Shown one piece after another: positions 1 to 8,041 of a DNA stretch of 9,733 nucleotides; within the stretch, counting starts at the first letter, position 1; the number at the start of each line of letters is the position of its first letter. The stretch covers positions 1 through 9,733 of the forward strand of contig JAGLEG010000015.1 in assembly GCA_023145185.1 (NCBI GenBank), written 5' to 3'. Made by a program: the position numbers and the translations under genes. Below the pieces are notes generated by a model. The model did not search any database, had not been told where the DNA came from, and saw nothing but the letters and a program-made list of their open reading frames with translations. The DNA is from Thermoplasmata archaeon (GTDB taxonomy: Archaea > Thermoplasmatota > Penumbrarchaeia > Penumbrarchaeales > Penumbrarchaeaceae).

Positions 1-3000
1 GGTCAAGATCGTATGCTCGGACCCGGTACCGCCCTCGACAACCATGCCGGTCGGGTCGTATTCGTCATCGTAATCGGGTATCTCCTCCTCCGGCTCATCA
101 TCCTCTTTCTCCTCCTCCTTCTTGCGGCTTACGATGAACGCTATTATGGCTATGATGACGATAAGGCCGACGATGGCCGCGATGATCAGGAGCATGTTCG
201 AATCCTCCTCCGGTACGGGATCATCGGCCACCTCCGGAGCTGCGAGGACCGTGATGGTCAGGGTGTACTCCGTTGATCTGCCGAACTCGTCCGTCAGCAG
301 CAACTTGACCGATTGGCCTCCCTCTGGGGCCGCGGATCCGTTGATGATGAGCGTGTTGTTGAACTCGCCGCCTGCGGGCACCGTGAACACATCTCCTCCC
401 GTGATCAACAGGCCGTTGCCGCCTGCTATGGTCATGGTGAACCCGGCATCCATCTCCAGGCCGTTGACCACATTGACGACCATTTCAACCTCGGACCCGT
501 AAGGTATCTGCCCGGTGGTGGGCATATCCACCAGGGCGAATTCCGGTTCAAAGGTGAACGCCATCATCATGGACCTGGCCGACAGGCCGTCGGCATTCGC
601 GGTGACCCACCATCTGTATTTGCCCGGTTCCAAGGGGGCGTAGCCCATGCCCTTATCGGTCTCATCGAAAAGCCTGGCCTCACCATCTGGTCCCACCATC
701 TCGACCACGTAGGTCAGATTGTCCGGGTTTATGTAATCTGCATCCCATGACAAGGGTGAGGTCGATCCCACGTCCTCCAATATTGTGTTATTGTTCTGCA
801 TGTTCACGGATATCGTTGGTAGTGCCAGGTCAGGCTGGCAGAATATCGCCATGGGGATAGACTCCTTCCAGTCGCTGCCGGCCCTGTCCTTTATCCTGAA
901 TATCACGTAGTTCTTGATGCCGGGAACGAGGTCGAGCTGTACCGATATCCTCTCCCATTCCCCGGGCGCTCCCGAGATGTTCATCGGCACCTTCACCCAA
1001 TCGGAATACTGTTTTCCCGGCAGTGTATACTTGTATTCCACCTTTCCCGGGTCGACGCCTGAGAGCTCGTCGTAGGTGGATATCCCGACGACAAGGTCGG
1101 TATACGTTATGTTTATCAGGTCCGGGATCGACTGGTTTGCGAAAATGGGTAGATGTGTATCCACTATCACCTCATGCTGGAATAAGGGGCCGACGCGACC
1201 TGCCTTATCGATCGCCCAGATGTATATCGTATGAACTCCCTCGACGATGGATATTATGGTCTTGGGGGAGGCCGCTGTCAGATTGCTCTCCGCCGGGTAG
1301 AGGTTCTTATCGAACGAGTAGCAGACGCCTTTCAGGCCCGATCCCAGCTCCACCACTCCGTCCCAGGTGAGGAACATCTCGTTGTCGTTGTCCACCCACA
1401 TACGGTCGTCCGTGATAGAATCCGCTCTCAGGGAGATTCCCGCAGGCACTGCAGGGGGGTCCAGGTCGAGTTTGAAATTGAAGGTCTGGTTCCACAGCTC
1501 CTCGCCACCGCTGGTGGAGAGGGCCAGTACGAACGGGACGATCTCGTTGTCCCTTCCCCTGATGGGGACGGTCATCACACCCTCCTCACCTTTTACATAT
1601 TCCCAGAAGGCAGTATCGTTGACACCGTTGAACAGCGAGACAACAAGGGATTGGTTCTGCGGGTGCATATTGGTTTTCTCATTGAACGCCACCGTGATGT
1701 TGTTCACGGTGAGGTTGGTGTTCCCGAACAGGTACCCTTCATGTGAGAAAGGAGCGGGGAACTGCAGATCCGTGCCGAACCTGTAGCCCACGACCACCAG
1801 CTCCGAGTGCATCTGGAAGAGCTTTGCTGTCCTTCCCGATTCGGAAAGGGTGGTTGAGGTGACAGGGGTGGCGGTCACATCCACGTCACCGCCGTCAACC
1901 ATGTTGAAGTTGAACTCAAGGGAGACGGATACGTTCCACTTCCCGTCCTGATAGTTGAAGGTCGGAGTTCCAATGACCTCGAACCAGTCGCCCACGGAGT
2001 CCACCAACCCACCCGCTTTTGTAAGGTTGACATATCCATTCACGCCGCCTCCGTTGAGCCAGAGGTTCATGCCCAGCAGATCGCTTTCGCCCTCATCCGT
2101 GACGCCGTTGACGAATATCTCATATGCTCCCACCGTCGGATATGCATCGTTTGACCACAGGCCGTCGGGTCCATAAAGTCGGACCTGGCTCACGGAGGTG
2201 CGCAGGATCGGGCTGTATTCCATTACCTGCATGCCCTTTCCGCTCCCCAGGAATACGAACACCGTCCCGGTCTCCTCCGAATAGAACATCCCGTGATCAC
2301 TGATATCGCTGACCTCTGGTGGTAAAGCTTCATCCTTCCACTCCGTCCAGGGGACGAAAGGCCTCCACAGGAAAAGTCCGTCATCGCCGTCAGGGTCTCC
2401 GAGGATCATCACCTCATCCGTATCCGGTATTACGCAGATCGCATGATCTGCCCTTCCATTGGGTGCAACACCGCCAGGGATGAGGATCTGTAGCTGCTGC
2501 CACGCGGAGGTGCCTATATCCAGGAACCAGAGCATGTTCGATCTGTAATCGTCGGCATCCCTGCCGCCGTAAAGGTAGAGGCCGTTCCTGCCGGGGTGCA
2601 TCGCCATCTTGCCGTCCTTCCTGGGTCCAGGCGGCCCTCCGGTAGGGGTTATAAGGTCCCAGCGGGCCTGATCGATGTCATATCTGGCAAGGGTGCTGTC
2701 AACTCCTCCGGTGCTGATATTGCCGCCAAAAGAGTAGATCATCCTGTTCTCGGCATCGCATACGAGGGCTGCCCCTGCCCTTTCTCCCTGAGGAGGATTG
2801 AAAAGAAGCTGTTCCCATTTCCCATCATCCAGGGAAAGCCTCCAGAACTCCTTGTAGTGGGCCAAATATCCCTGTTTCCATCCATCATCATAGTACCAGA
2901 ATCGGTCGAGTCCCCCGTAGAGGTAGAAGTGGTTGCCCACGGGGTCGTAACATCCTGACATTCCCTGGTGATACTGGGGTTCAACCGTAGTATTGATCTC

Positions 3001-4284
3001 CACCTTGTGCCATTCACCGTCCGCTATGGAGAAATACGCCAGCTGCCAGCTGCTGTAATCATCTTCCGTACCGTCATAATCCACGGAGTGGACCCTCAGG
3101 ACCGTCAATTTACCCCCGTCCTCGGGGTCGAATCCGGTATAAGTTGTCCCGTCCAGGAGAGTAGGGGCGAATGGCATGGGGTTAGAATTGAGGGAGACCA
3201 GGTCCAACATCCACCCATCTTTTGGTCCATCTATTCCCCCCAGGAAGGCCACGGTCTTCCCATCGGGAAGAATATCCCAGGCCGATATTCTCCTTGGTGG
3301 CACGTTATTCAACTTGACCTTGGTCACGGTCCCATTGTACCGGTTCAGCCTGTACGTCTGATGCAGGTGTAGGTCCTCATCCTCATCGCCGAACCCCATT
3401 GATAGAACAATGTCATCGGTCTCGTTGACGTACTGGAAGATCCCATTGGCATTCGTAACAACTCCGTCATCTCTCAGATCGCTGTCCAGTTCTGCCCACG
3501 TATTGCTCTCCACATTGTACTCCCAGAAGTCGTAGCGCCATCTCCAGCCGCTTGTACGATATCTTCCGAGAGCCACGTAGAGGTCCTTCCCATCGGAGGA
3601 GGCTGTGAACGCCCCCCAATGACGGGTGCCGGGCGTGGTGGCCGGGGTAGGGTGACCCCATCCGTCTGTGAAGTTGAATTGATGAAGGTCCGATGTATCG
3701 CTTTGGGCCCTGCCGCCGAACACCCAGATCGAGTCTGTGGCGTTATCATATGTGAGTGAAGGATAGTAACGGGGGGTCAGGCTGGATGGGACACTTCGGG
3801 ACTCCCATGTCATGGTGTCATAGTGGAAGATATCAAAATCATCCCTTCTTGTCCAACTGCCGCTTGCCCCTCCGAAGAAATATGCTGTGGAACCATTTTG
3901 ATCTGACGTGAAACCCCTGTTGGAGATGCCAGTGTCCGGGCCCGATCCATATGTTACCCTCTTCAGCCACGTCTCATTATCCACAAAGTAGGACCAGACA
4001 TCAACGGAGGTGCCGGGGATCCTGTGGAACACGACCCATTCGTCCTCCCGGTACATCAGATCACAATTATCCGGATCGACCCCAACAGGCCAGTTGGAGG
4101 CCTCATTATCGATCCGCTCCCACAAGCCCATGTCAGGCACCCTGGTCGGGGTCTCCTGAACATCATCGGTCCCTCCCACGGCCAATGCCGAGAACGGAGC
4201 TGCCAGCATGAAGAATACTATCAGGAGCATGGCTCCTTTCCTAACGTTTCCTCTGTAAAATTCCACCGTTAATGGGTCTCTCAC
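1..4284 (-). CDS. Giant Kelch/Ig-like surface protein with C-terminal membrane anchor, 3' end outside window
   Basis: I read this frame codon by codon and found no stop from the GTG at 4284-4282 to base 1: 1428 codons, with the C-terminus outside the window. GTG is chosen because AGGAGG lies 7 nt upstream and the protein then opens with a Sec signal peptide (basic residues at 11-16, hydrophobic 18-34, likely cut after ALA at 33-35). Kelch-like blades, with GG or LG followed by an aromatic and a W, lie near residues 135, 189, 237, 347, 456, 519, 572, 627 and 679, suggesting one or two beta-propellers. Residues ~690-1360 are beta-rich Ig-like stretches, the last resembling NEW3/CARDB-type domains (YGSEVEMVVNVVNG). 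One transmembrane helix (~1364-1386) is followed by RKK and a D/E-rich tail, so the topology is type I: outside, membrane, cytoplasm. I counted 23 N-X-S/T sequons, all before the helix. No catalytic residues are recognised. Binding or adhesion is inferred; the exact function is unknown. It is divergent from the pilus-like genes. Confidence 0.9.
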   Translation of the reverse strand, partial: MRDPLTVEFYRGNVRKGAMLLIVFFMLAAPFSALAVGGTDDVQETPTRVPDMGLWERIDNEASNWPVGVDPDNCDLMYREDEWVVFHRIPGTSVDVWSYFVDNETWLKRVTYGSGPDTGISNRGFTSDQNGSTAYFFGGASGSWTRRDDFDIFHYDTMTWESRSVPSSLTPRYYPSLTYDNATDSIWVFGGRAQSDTSDLHQFNFTDGWGHPTPATTPGTRHWGAFTASSDGKDLYVALGRYRTSGWRWRYDFWEYNVESNTWAELDSDLRDDGVVTNANGIFQYVNETDDIVLSMGFGDEDEDLHLHQTYRLNRYNGTVTKVKLNNVPPRRISAWDILPDGKTVAFLGGIDGPKDGWMLDLVSLNSNPMPFAPTLLDGTTYTGFDPEDGGKLTVLRVHSVDYDGTEDDYSSWQLAYFSIADGEWHKVEINTTVEPQYHQGMSGCYDPVGNHFYLYGGLDRFWYYDDGWKQGYLAHYKEFWRLSLDDGKWEQLLFNPPQGERAGAALVCDAENRMIYSFGGNISTGGVDSTLARYDIDQARWDLITPTGGPPGPRKDGKMAMHPGRNGLYLYGGRDADDYRSNMLWFLDIGTSAWQQLQILIPGGVAPNGRADHAICVIPDTDEVMILGDPDGDDGLFLWRPFVPWTEWKDEALPPEVSDISDHGMFYSEETGTVFVFLGSGKGMQVMEYSPILRTSVSQVRLYGPDGLWSNDAYPTVGAYEIFVNGVTDEGESDLLGMNLWLNGGGVNGYVNLTKAGGLVDSVGDWFEVIGTPTFNYQDGKWNVSVSLEFNFNMVDGGDVDVTATPVTSTTLSESGRTAKLFQMHSELVVVGYRFGTDLQFPAPFSHEGYLFGNTNLTVNNITVAFNEKTNMHPQNQSLVVSLFNGVNDTAFWEYVKGEEGVMTVPIRGRDNEIVPFVLALSTSGGEELWNQTFNFKLDLDPPAVPAGISLRADSITDDRMWVDNDNEMFLTWDGVVELGSGLKGVCYSFDKNLYPAESNLTAASPKTIISIVEGVHTIYIWAIDKAGRVGPLFQHEVIVDTHLPIFANQSIPDLINITYTDLVVGISTYDELSGVDPGKVEYKYTLPGKQYSDWVKVPMNISGAPGEWERISVQLDLVPGIKNYVIFRIKDRAGSDWKESIPMAIFCQPDLALPTISVNMQNNNTILEDVGSTSPLSWDADYINPDNLTYVVEMVGPDGEARLFDETDKGMGYAPLEPGKYRWWVTANADGLSARSMMMAFTFEPEFALVDMPTTGQIPYGSEVEMVVNVVNGLEMDAGFTMTIAGGNGLLITGGDVFTVPAGGEFNNTLIINGSAAPEGGQSVKLLLTDEFGRSTEYTLTITVLAAPEVADDPVPEEDSNMLLIIAAIVGLIVIIAIIAFIVSRKKEEEKEDDEPEEEIPDYDDEYDPTGMVVEGGTGSEHTILT

Positions 4285-4291
4285 ATCATCG

Positions 4292-4297
4292 CCTCCT
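4292..4297 (-). promoter_or_regulatory. Shine-Dalgarno site of the Kelch protein gene
   Basis: The minus strand reads AGGAGG here, 7 nt before the GTG at 4284. It decides the start codon. The two nearer overlapping ATGs (ATGATG, directly upstream) run into TGA at once in their own frame, so they cannot start the protein. Confidence 0.8.
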
Positions 4298-4322
4298 AAT
4301 GATTTTTGAGAACGGATATTAA

Positions 4323-4339
4323 AATGATAGCGTATCATT
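4323..4339. promoter_or_regulatory. Perfect inverted repeat, candidate operator in the divergent region
   Basis: AATGATA-GCG-TATCATT is a perfect inverted repeat with 7-bp arms and a 3-bp spacer. It sits 38 bp upstream of the Kelch GTG and about 110 bp upstream of the ATPase ATG. Its size and symmetry suit a dimeric winged-helix or ribbon-helix-helix regulator. It is too short and AT-rich for a stable hairpin terminator. Regulator and function are unknown. Confidence 0.5.
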
Positions 4340-4352
4340 CCAGTACAGACTC

Positions 4353-4363
4353 GGAACCGTTCC
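4353..4363. promoter_or_regulatory. Second perfect inverted repeat beside the TATA-like box
   Basis: GGAAC-C-GTTCC is a perfect inverted repeat with 5-bp arms around one central base. It ends 2 bp before the TATA-like element at 4366-4375, where an archaeal BRE or a regulator site would be expected on the plus strand. It may be a half-size operator or chance symmetry; its position is what makes it worth recording. Confidence 0.35.
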
Positions 4364-4365
4364 TG

Positions 4366-4375
4366 TATATATTAA
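4366..4375. promoter_or_regulatory. TATA-like box of the divergent promoter region
   Basis: TATATATTAA stands out in otherwise GC-rich sequence. On the plus strand it would place transcription start near 4396-4402, about 50 nt before the ATPase ATG. Read on the minus strand it is TTAATATATA and would give a leader of about 55-60 nt for the Kelch gene that includes its AGGAGG. It could serve either direction. A second minus-strand AT-rich element (TTTTAATATCC) lies near 4314-4324 but is too close to the GTG to leave room for the full Shine-Dalgarno leader. Confidence 0.5.
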
Positions 4376-4448
4376 CTTAATTGCAGGGGCAATATTTCCA
4401 TTTTTATCGATCGGCGCCCTTCCCATTACATTTCGTTTCGAAGGATTT

Positions 4449-6212
4449 ATGAAACAGGAGGACGATTGGGAGGGTGAGTGCGTTGGAGCGGTTCCAGGCG
4501 TGGATCTGTTTCAGCCCGTGCGTTGGGGCATCTGCATGAGCGGGTCTAAGAAAGCGGGTACGAACAGCTGGTGGGGACTTCTATCCTCGGCGGTCAAGGT
4601 GGGATCAAGGGAGAAACCTCACTTCTCGGGAGCATGGGTGACGGAGGGGGTCGGTGGAGAGGTGAGGGATTCCAGGGAGAATAGATTCCTCCGAACCGAG
4701 CTCCTATCGGGTATCGGGGGGTCTTCGAGATGCTACAGGGTCAAGCCGTACGAGATGGATATGGGCCGGGGCGAGCTTGAGGCGGTGGGGAAGGCCCTGT
4801 CCGAGCTCCTGGAGAAACCTCCGCCGAGGTCGGTGATGGAGGATGAGGTTCGGCTCCGGAGGTATTACGAGAGATCGGCAGGTCGGCTGCTCTCCAGGAA
4901 CGGATCGATCAGGAAGGGAGAGGAGCGCGCCCTCCTCTCAAGGATATGCGCGCAGTACTCAACGGGGTACGGGGCGATCGAACATCTGCTCAGGGATGAG
5001 AGGGTTCAGGACATTTACATCGATTCTCCCACCGAGATCAACCCGGTATACGTCTCGCTGGGGGGTGCGATGGACCCGGACCTCCAGGGAACCTATCCAA
5101 CGAACATATACCTGACCGATGCGGAGCTCTCAAGGCTTGTATCGATCCTTCGTTTCACATCCGGCCGGCCCTTCTCCGAGGCGCATCCGGTTCTGGAGTG
5201 CGACATGAAGCTTCACAATTCCCGCGCCACAGCGGTCGGCCCTCCCCTGTCGCCTTATGGGATCTCCCTGGCGATCAGAAAACACGCTCACGATCCGTGG
5301 ACGCTCCCCAGGCTGGTTGGCGCCAGGTCCCTTTCCTCCAACGCGGCTGGCTTTTTGAACCTCTGCCTGGACAGCAGGGCGACCATCCTGGTGGCGGGAC
5401 CGAGAGGGGCAGGAAAGACCTCACTGCTGGGGGCGCTCCTGTTCGAGATAGACCCCTCCAAGAGGATGATAGTGATCGAGGATACTCCCGAGCTTCCCCT
5501 GACCGAACTGAGGGCCCAGGGATTCAAGGTGCTTGGCCTTATGGTCGACGGCAGGCGGGGGCTCACCACGGAGGTTGCCCTAAGGACCGCATTGAGGCTG
5601 GGGGAGTCGGTCCTGGTAATGGGAGAGGTCAGGGGGCCGGAGACAAAGACCCTCTACGAGGCGATGTCCGCAGGCACGGCAGGCTCCTCCGTTCTCGGCA
5701 CATTCCATGCAGACTCCGCCTCCTCCGTGTACAAGAGGGCGGTGAACGACCTTGGCGTGGCCCCCGGTAGCTTTACGGCCACCGACCTGATCGTGGTATC
5801 CGGCCTTGTCAGGCCGCATGGGTCCAGGACCTACCTCAGGAGGGTGGTCCAGATATCAGAGGTAAGCAAGGATGAGGAGGGGGTTTTCCTCGATCTCTTC
5901 TCGTATGATCCCCGGGATGACGCACTCAAGGCGACCTCCGATCTCAGGCGGTCACCCCTCCTTGGCAGAATGGGGCGTAACTGGGGTTGGTCCCTGGAGG
6001 AGATGCTGGCCGAGGTGGCCCTGAGATCGGGCATATTCGACGACCTCCTGTCGCTCCACAGTAAAGATATCATCTCGAAGCCCGAGACCGCCATCTCTGC
6101 CCTGGAGACGTTCAGGGAGATCAGGGCCAGGAGCATAGATGAGGGATGGGTCAAGGACACCTCAAGGCTGAGGAGGGAGTGGGGGGAACAGTTCTCGGGG
6201 GGATGGATTTGA
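4449..6212 (+). CDS. GspE/TadA-family type II/IV secretion (type IV filament) ATPase
   Basis: This is a cytoplasmic hexameric-type ATPase that powers assembly of type IV filaments through the membrane platform. Residues ~95-285 form the N-terminal domain, with YRVKPYE and QDIYIDSP (~187) and an AIRKHAHDPWT segment (~275) typical of archaeal members. Catalytic motifs follow in order: Walker A GPRGAGKT at 317-324 (K323, T324), Asp box IEDTPEL near 343-349 (E344, D345), Walker B MGEVRGPE at 391-398 (E393), and the His box in AGTAGSSVLGTFHADS (H420). All key residues are present, so the enzyme is probably active. The 587-aa length fits archaeal homologues. The start is uncertain: the ATG has only AAGGA 3 nt upstream, and the first ~75 residues look unlike the family. 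GTG at 4662 has the purine-rich GGTGGAGAG upstream and is an alternative; GTG at 4638 is another. The gene overlaps the platform gene by 10 nt, indicating one operon. TadA, GspE and ArlI are close relatives; no symbol is assigned. Confidence 0.95.
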   Translation: MKQEDDWEGECVGAVPGVDLFQPVRWGICMSGSKKAGTNSWWGLLSSAVKVGSREKPHFSGAWVTEGVGGEVRDSRENRFLRTELLSGIGGSSRCYRVKPYEMDMGRGELEAVGKALSELLEKPPPRSVMEDEVRLRRYYERSAGRLLSRNGSIRKGEERALLSRICAQYSTGYGAIEHLLRDERVQDIYIDSPTEINPVYVSLGGAMDPDLQGTYPTNIYLTDAELSRLVSILRFTSGRPFSEAHPVLECDMKLHNSRATAVGPPLSPYGISLAIRKHAHDPWTLPRLVGARSLSSNAAGFLNLCLDSRATILVAGPRGAGKTSLLGALLFEIDPSKRMIVIEDTPELPLTELRAQGFKVLGLMVDGRRGLTTEVALRTALRLGESVLVMGEVRGPETKTLYEAMSAGTAGSSVLGTFHADSASSVYKRAVNDLGVAPGSFTATDLIVVSGLVRPHGSRTYLRRVVQISEVSKDEEGVFLDLFSYDPRDDALKATSDLRRSPLLGRMGRNWGWSLEEMLAEVALRSGIFDDLLSLHSKDIISKPETAISALETFREIRARSIDEGWVKDTSRLRREWGEQFSGGWI

Positions 6213-8029
6213 TCAAGAAGGGGCTTTTTCCTTCCACGGAGGGCCAAAAGAGTTTCACCCCGCTCATCGTATCCATCCTGTCTCTCCTGGTAGGCGTTGC
6301 AGCAATATTCTTCACGGTAACGACGGGCCCCATCTCCCTGGGCCTGGAGGACAAGGATGGCGACGGTATCTCCGATCTCTATCAGGATGTGGAGCCCAGG
6401 ACCGAGATGGTCCTGTCGGAGGCCGGACAGTGGAAGGCGGTCCATCTGGGATATGGGTCCGAGATGAACCTGCCCTTCACGTCGTTCGTGAGTGTCCTGC
6501 TAATTCTCGTGATCCCCTCCTCCCTTTTCTTCCACCTGTCGAGAAAGGATATGGGGCCCCGGAGGATGCAGAAGGGGGATGAGGCCGTCATGAACGATGC
6601 CGTGAGGAGGATGTGCGCCTTCCTGGAGATCAACCCCTCGCTGATCAAGGCCCTCAGGGACTCCTTCACCAGCCTTCCCGAGCGGGACCGCCCCGTCCTC
6701 TCGGGTTTGATCTGGGAGATAAGGGGAGGGGTCCGATCCTTCGAGGAGATATTTTCGGATTTCAGGGTGGAGTGGTCGGGGAGGTCCGGGTCCATCGGCA
6801 AGGCCCTGCGCTCCCTGGAGGGGATAATGAACGAATCGGACAGATCGGAGGTGATAGGGACGGCCAGGAGAACGGTCGCCGAGCTCTCAAGGGATGGGCG
6901 GGCATCGATGGCGGATTACATCCGGTCCCTCTCCCTTCCCACCAGCGCCCTCTTCGCCCTGGGAGTATTGCTGCCGGTACTGCTGGCAACGATGATCCCG
7001 CTTGCGGGGATCGGGGGCAGGACCGCCTGGATGGTCGCCTTTCTACTGTGGGTGGTGGTGCCCGTCGGGATCACGGTGACGGGAAGCGTGCTGGTGGGCA
7101 GGAGGCCCATGTTCAGGTCCAGGCAGGCGGTGAAAAAGGAGGCCCGTTTCACTTTTGACCTGGCTGCCATGGTGGGGATCTCGGCAGGCGTCACGCTTTT
7201 CCTGATGTCCACCCTCGAGATCCTCGAGGTGGTGAACACCTTCCATCTTCTCGGCATTGGAACGATCGGCCGGTACCTGCTGTTCCTCTGGGGCCTCTCA
7301 TTTATCATGGCCGGATGTGCAAGGGGGGCATCGGTCGAATACAGGAGGGAGGAGATCATCCTGGAAAATGAGGGCGATACCCTGCCGGAGCTCATGAGGT
7401 CCATAGGCACCTCGGTCCAGGAGGGCCTCTCCTACGAGAGGTCGCTAGATCGGGCCTTCAGGGATATTGGCATGCGGGTCGGGGAGGGGAATATCCCCCA
7501 GAAGGAGATCTTCGGCGGAGAGGGTAACACGGGGGAGGGTGCGCTGGCATCCCAGGTGCGGGTGGTCAAGGAGTTCTCCAGGGCGGGGCCGGAGGCCGGG
7601 GGGAAGGCCATCAACGCTCTCGCCTCCCACCTGTCCGACCTCCGGAACCTGGAGGAGGAGATGGAACAGAGGATCCGCTCAACGATCGGGCAGGTGGAGC
7701 TGACAGCCTCACTTCTGGCGCCCGTGATGATAGGCAGCTCCATCGGTATCTTCAAACTCCTGGAGGGGAACTCCCTGCCCGATGCCTCCGGGGAAGGTGT
7801 GGGCATGATGTGGGCCGGGTCTCCGGGGGCAGAGGCGCTTTCATCCTCATCTTTTCTGATCATCTCCGGGATCTACCTTCTCCTCCTTTCAATATCCACA
7901 TCGTTGATCCTTCACAGGTTGAGCAAGGGGACCCCTCAGGGCGGTTGGCACAGGGTCCCGTTGAGGATCTTGATCTCGGTAACCTCCTTTACGCTGGGGG
8001 TGCTGGGGAGTTCTGCGTTGATCGGATAG
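6203..8029 (+). CDS. GspF/TadC/ArlJ-like membrane platform protein with extracytoplasmic calcium-like loop
   Basis: This is the likely inner platform of the filament machine, receiving the motion of the adjacent ATPase. From ATG 6203 it has 608 aa and about nine hydrophobic segments: ~20-40, 92-112, 247-270, 275-298, 319-343, 356-378, 500-520, 550-575 and 587-608. Two cytoplasmic helical domains (~120-245 and ~380-495) match the duplicated T2SSF layout of archaeal platforms; the second contains an SVQEGLSYERSLDRAF segment. The start at 6203 is preferred over an in-frame ATG at 6146 because it gives MDLIKKG before the first helix and the usual short overlap with the ATPase stop; translation is probably coupled. 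The odd part is the loop between helices 1 and 2, which carries DKDGDGISD (residues 50-58), a thrombospondin-type-3/EF-loop-like calcium motif on the predicted outer face. The role as platform is known for the family; the calcium role is inferred. Confidence 0.9.
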   Translation: MDLIKKGLFPSTEGQKSFTPLIVSILSLLVGVAAIFFTVTTGPISLGLEDKDGDGISDLYQDVEPRTEMVLSEAGQWKAVHLGYGSEMNLPFTSFVSVLLILVIPSSLFFHLSRKDMGPRRMQKGDEAVMNDAVRRMCAFLEINPSLIKALRDSFTSLPERDRPVLSGLIWEIRGGVRSFEEIFSDFRVEWSGRSGSIGKALRSLEGIMNESDRSEVIGTARRTVAELSRDGRASMADYIRSLSLPTSALFALGVLLPVLLATMIPLAGIGGRTAWMVAFLLWVVVPVGITVTGSVLVGRRPMFRSRQAVKKEARFTFDLAAMVGISAGVTLFLMSTLEILEVVNTFHLLGIGTIGRYLLFLWGLSFIMAGCARGASVEYRREEIILENEGDTLPELMRSIGTSVQEGLSYERSLDRAFRDIGMRVGEGNIPQKEIFGGEGNTGEGALASQVRVVKEFSRAGPEAGGKAINALASHLSDLRNLEEEMEQRIRSTIGQVELTASLLAPVMIGSSIGIFKLLEGNSLPDASGEGVGMMWAGSPGAEALSSSSFLIISGIYLLLLSISTSLILHRLSKGTPQGGWHRVPLRILISVTSFTLGVLGSSALIG

Positions 8030-8036
8030 GATGTGA
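8029..8036 (+). promoter_or_regulatory. Shine-Dalgarno site of the pilin-like gene
   Basis: GGATGTGA matches the archaeal consensus GGAGGTGA at 7 of 8 positions and ends 5 nt before ATG 8042. It overlaps the last base of the platform stop codon. It favours ATG 8042 over the in-frame GTG at 8033, which lies inside the site. Confidence 0.6.
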
Positions 8037-8041
8037 AAACA

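Noticed and set aside
61..125. CTC/CTT-rich low-complexity tract resembling a simple repeat
   Set aside because: It is the complement of Glu, Asp and Lys codons in the acidic tail of the Kelch protein, in frame and irregular, so it is coding composition rather than a separate repeat element.
1231..1786. Two overlapping plus-strand open frames (171 and 139 codons)
   Set aside because: They are opposite the continuous Kelch protein frame, which has coherent Ig-like sequence and sequons here. Neither frame has a ribosome site or a recognisable product.
5198..5770. Plus-strand open frame of 190 codons
   Set aside because: It is an out-of-frame reading of the ATPase catalytic domain, which carries all Walker and His-box motifs in the other frame.
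6146..6202. Longer start for the platform protein at ATG 6146
   Set aside because: The extra 19 residues overlap the ATPase C-terminus and are Gly-rich with no family similarity visible. ATG 6203 gives the typical short overlap.
5831..6445. Minus-strand open frame of 204 codons spanning the ATPase and platform junction
   Set aside because: It is antisense to two well-supported genes that overlap by 10 nt, with no start signal or domain of its own.
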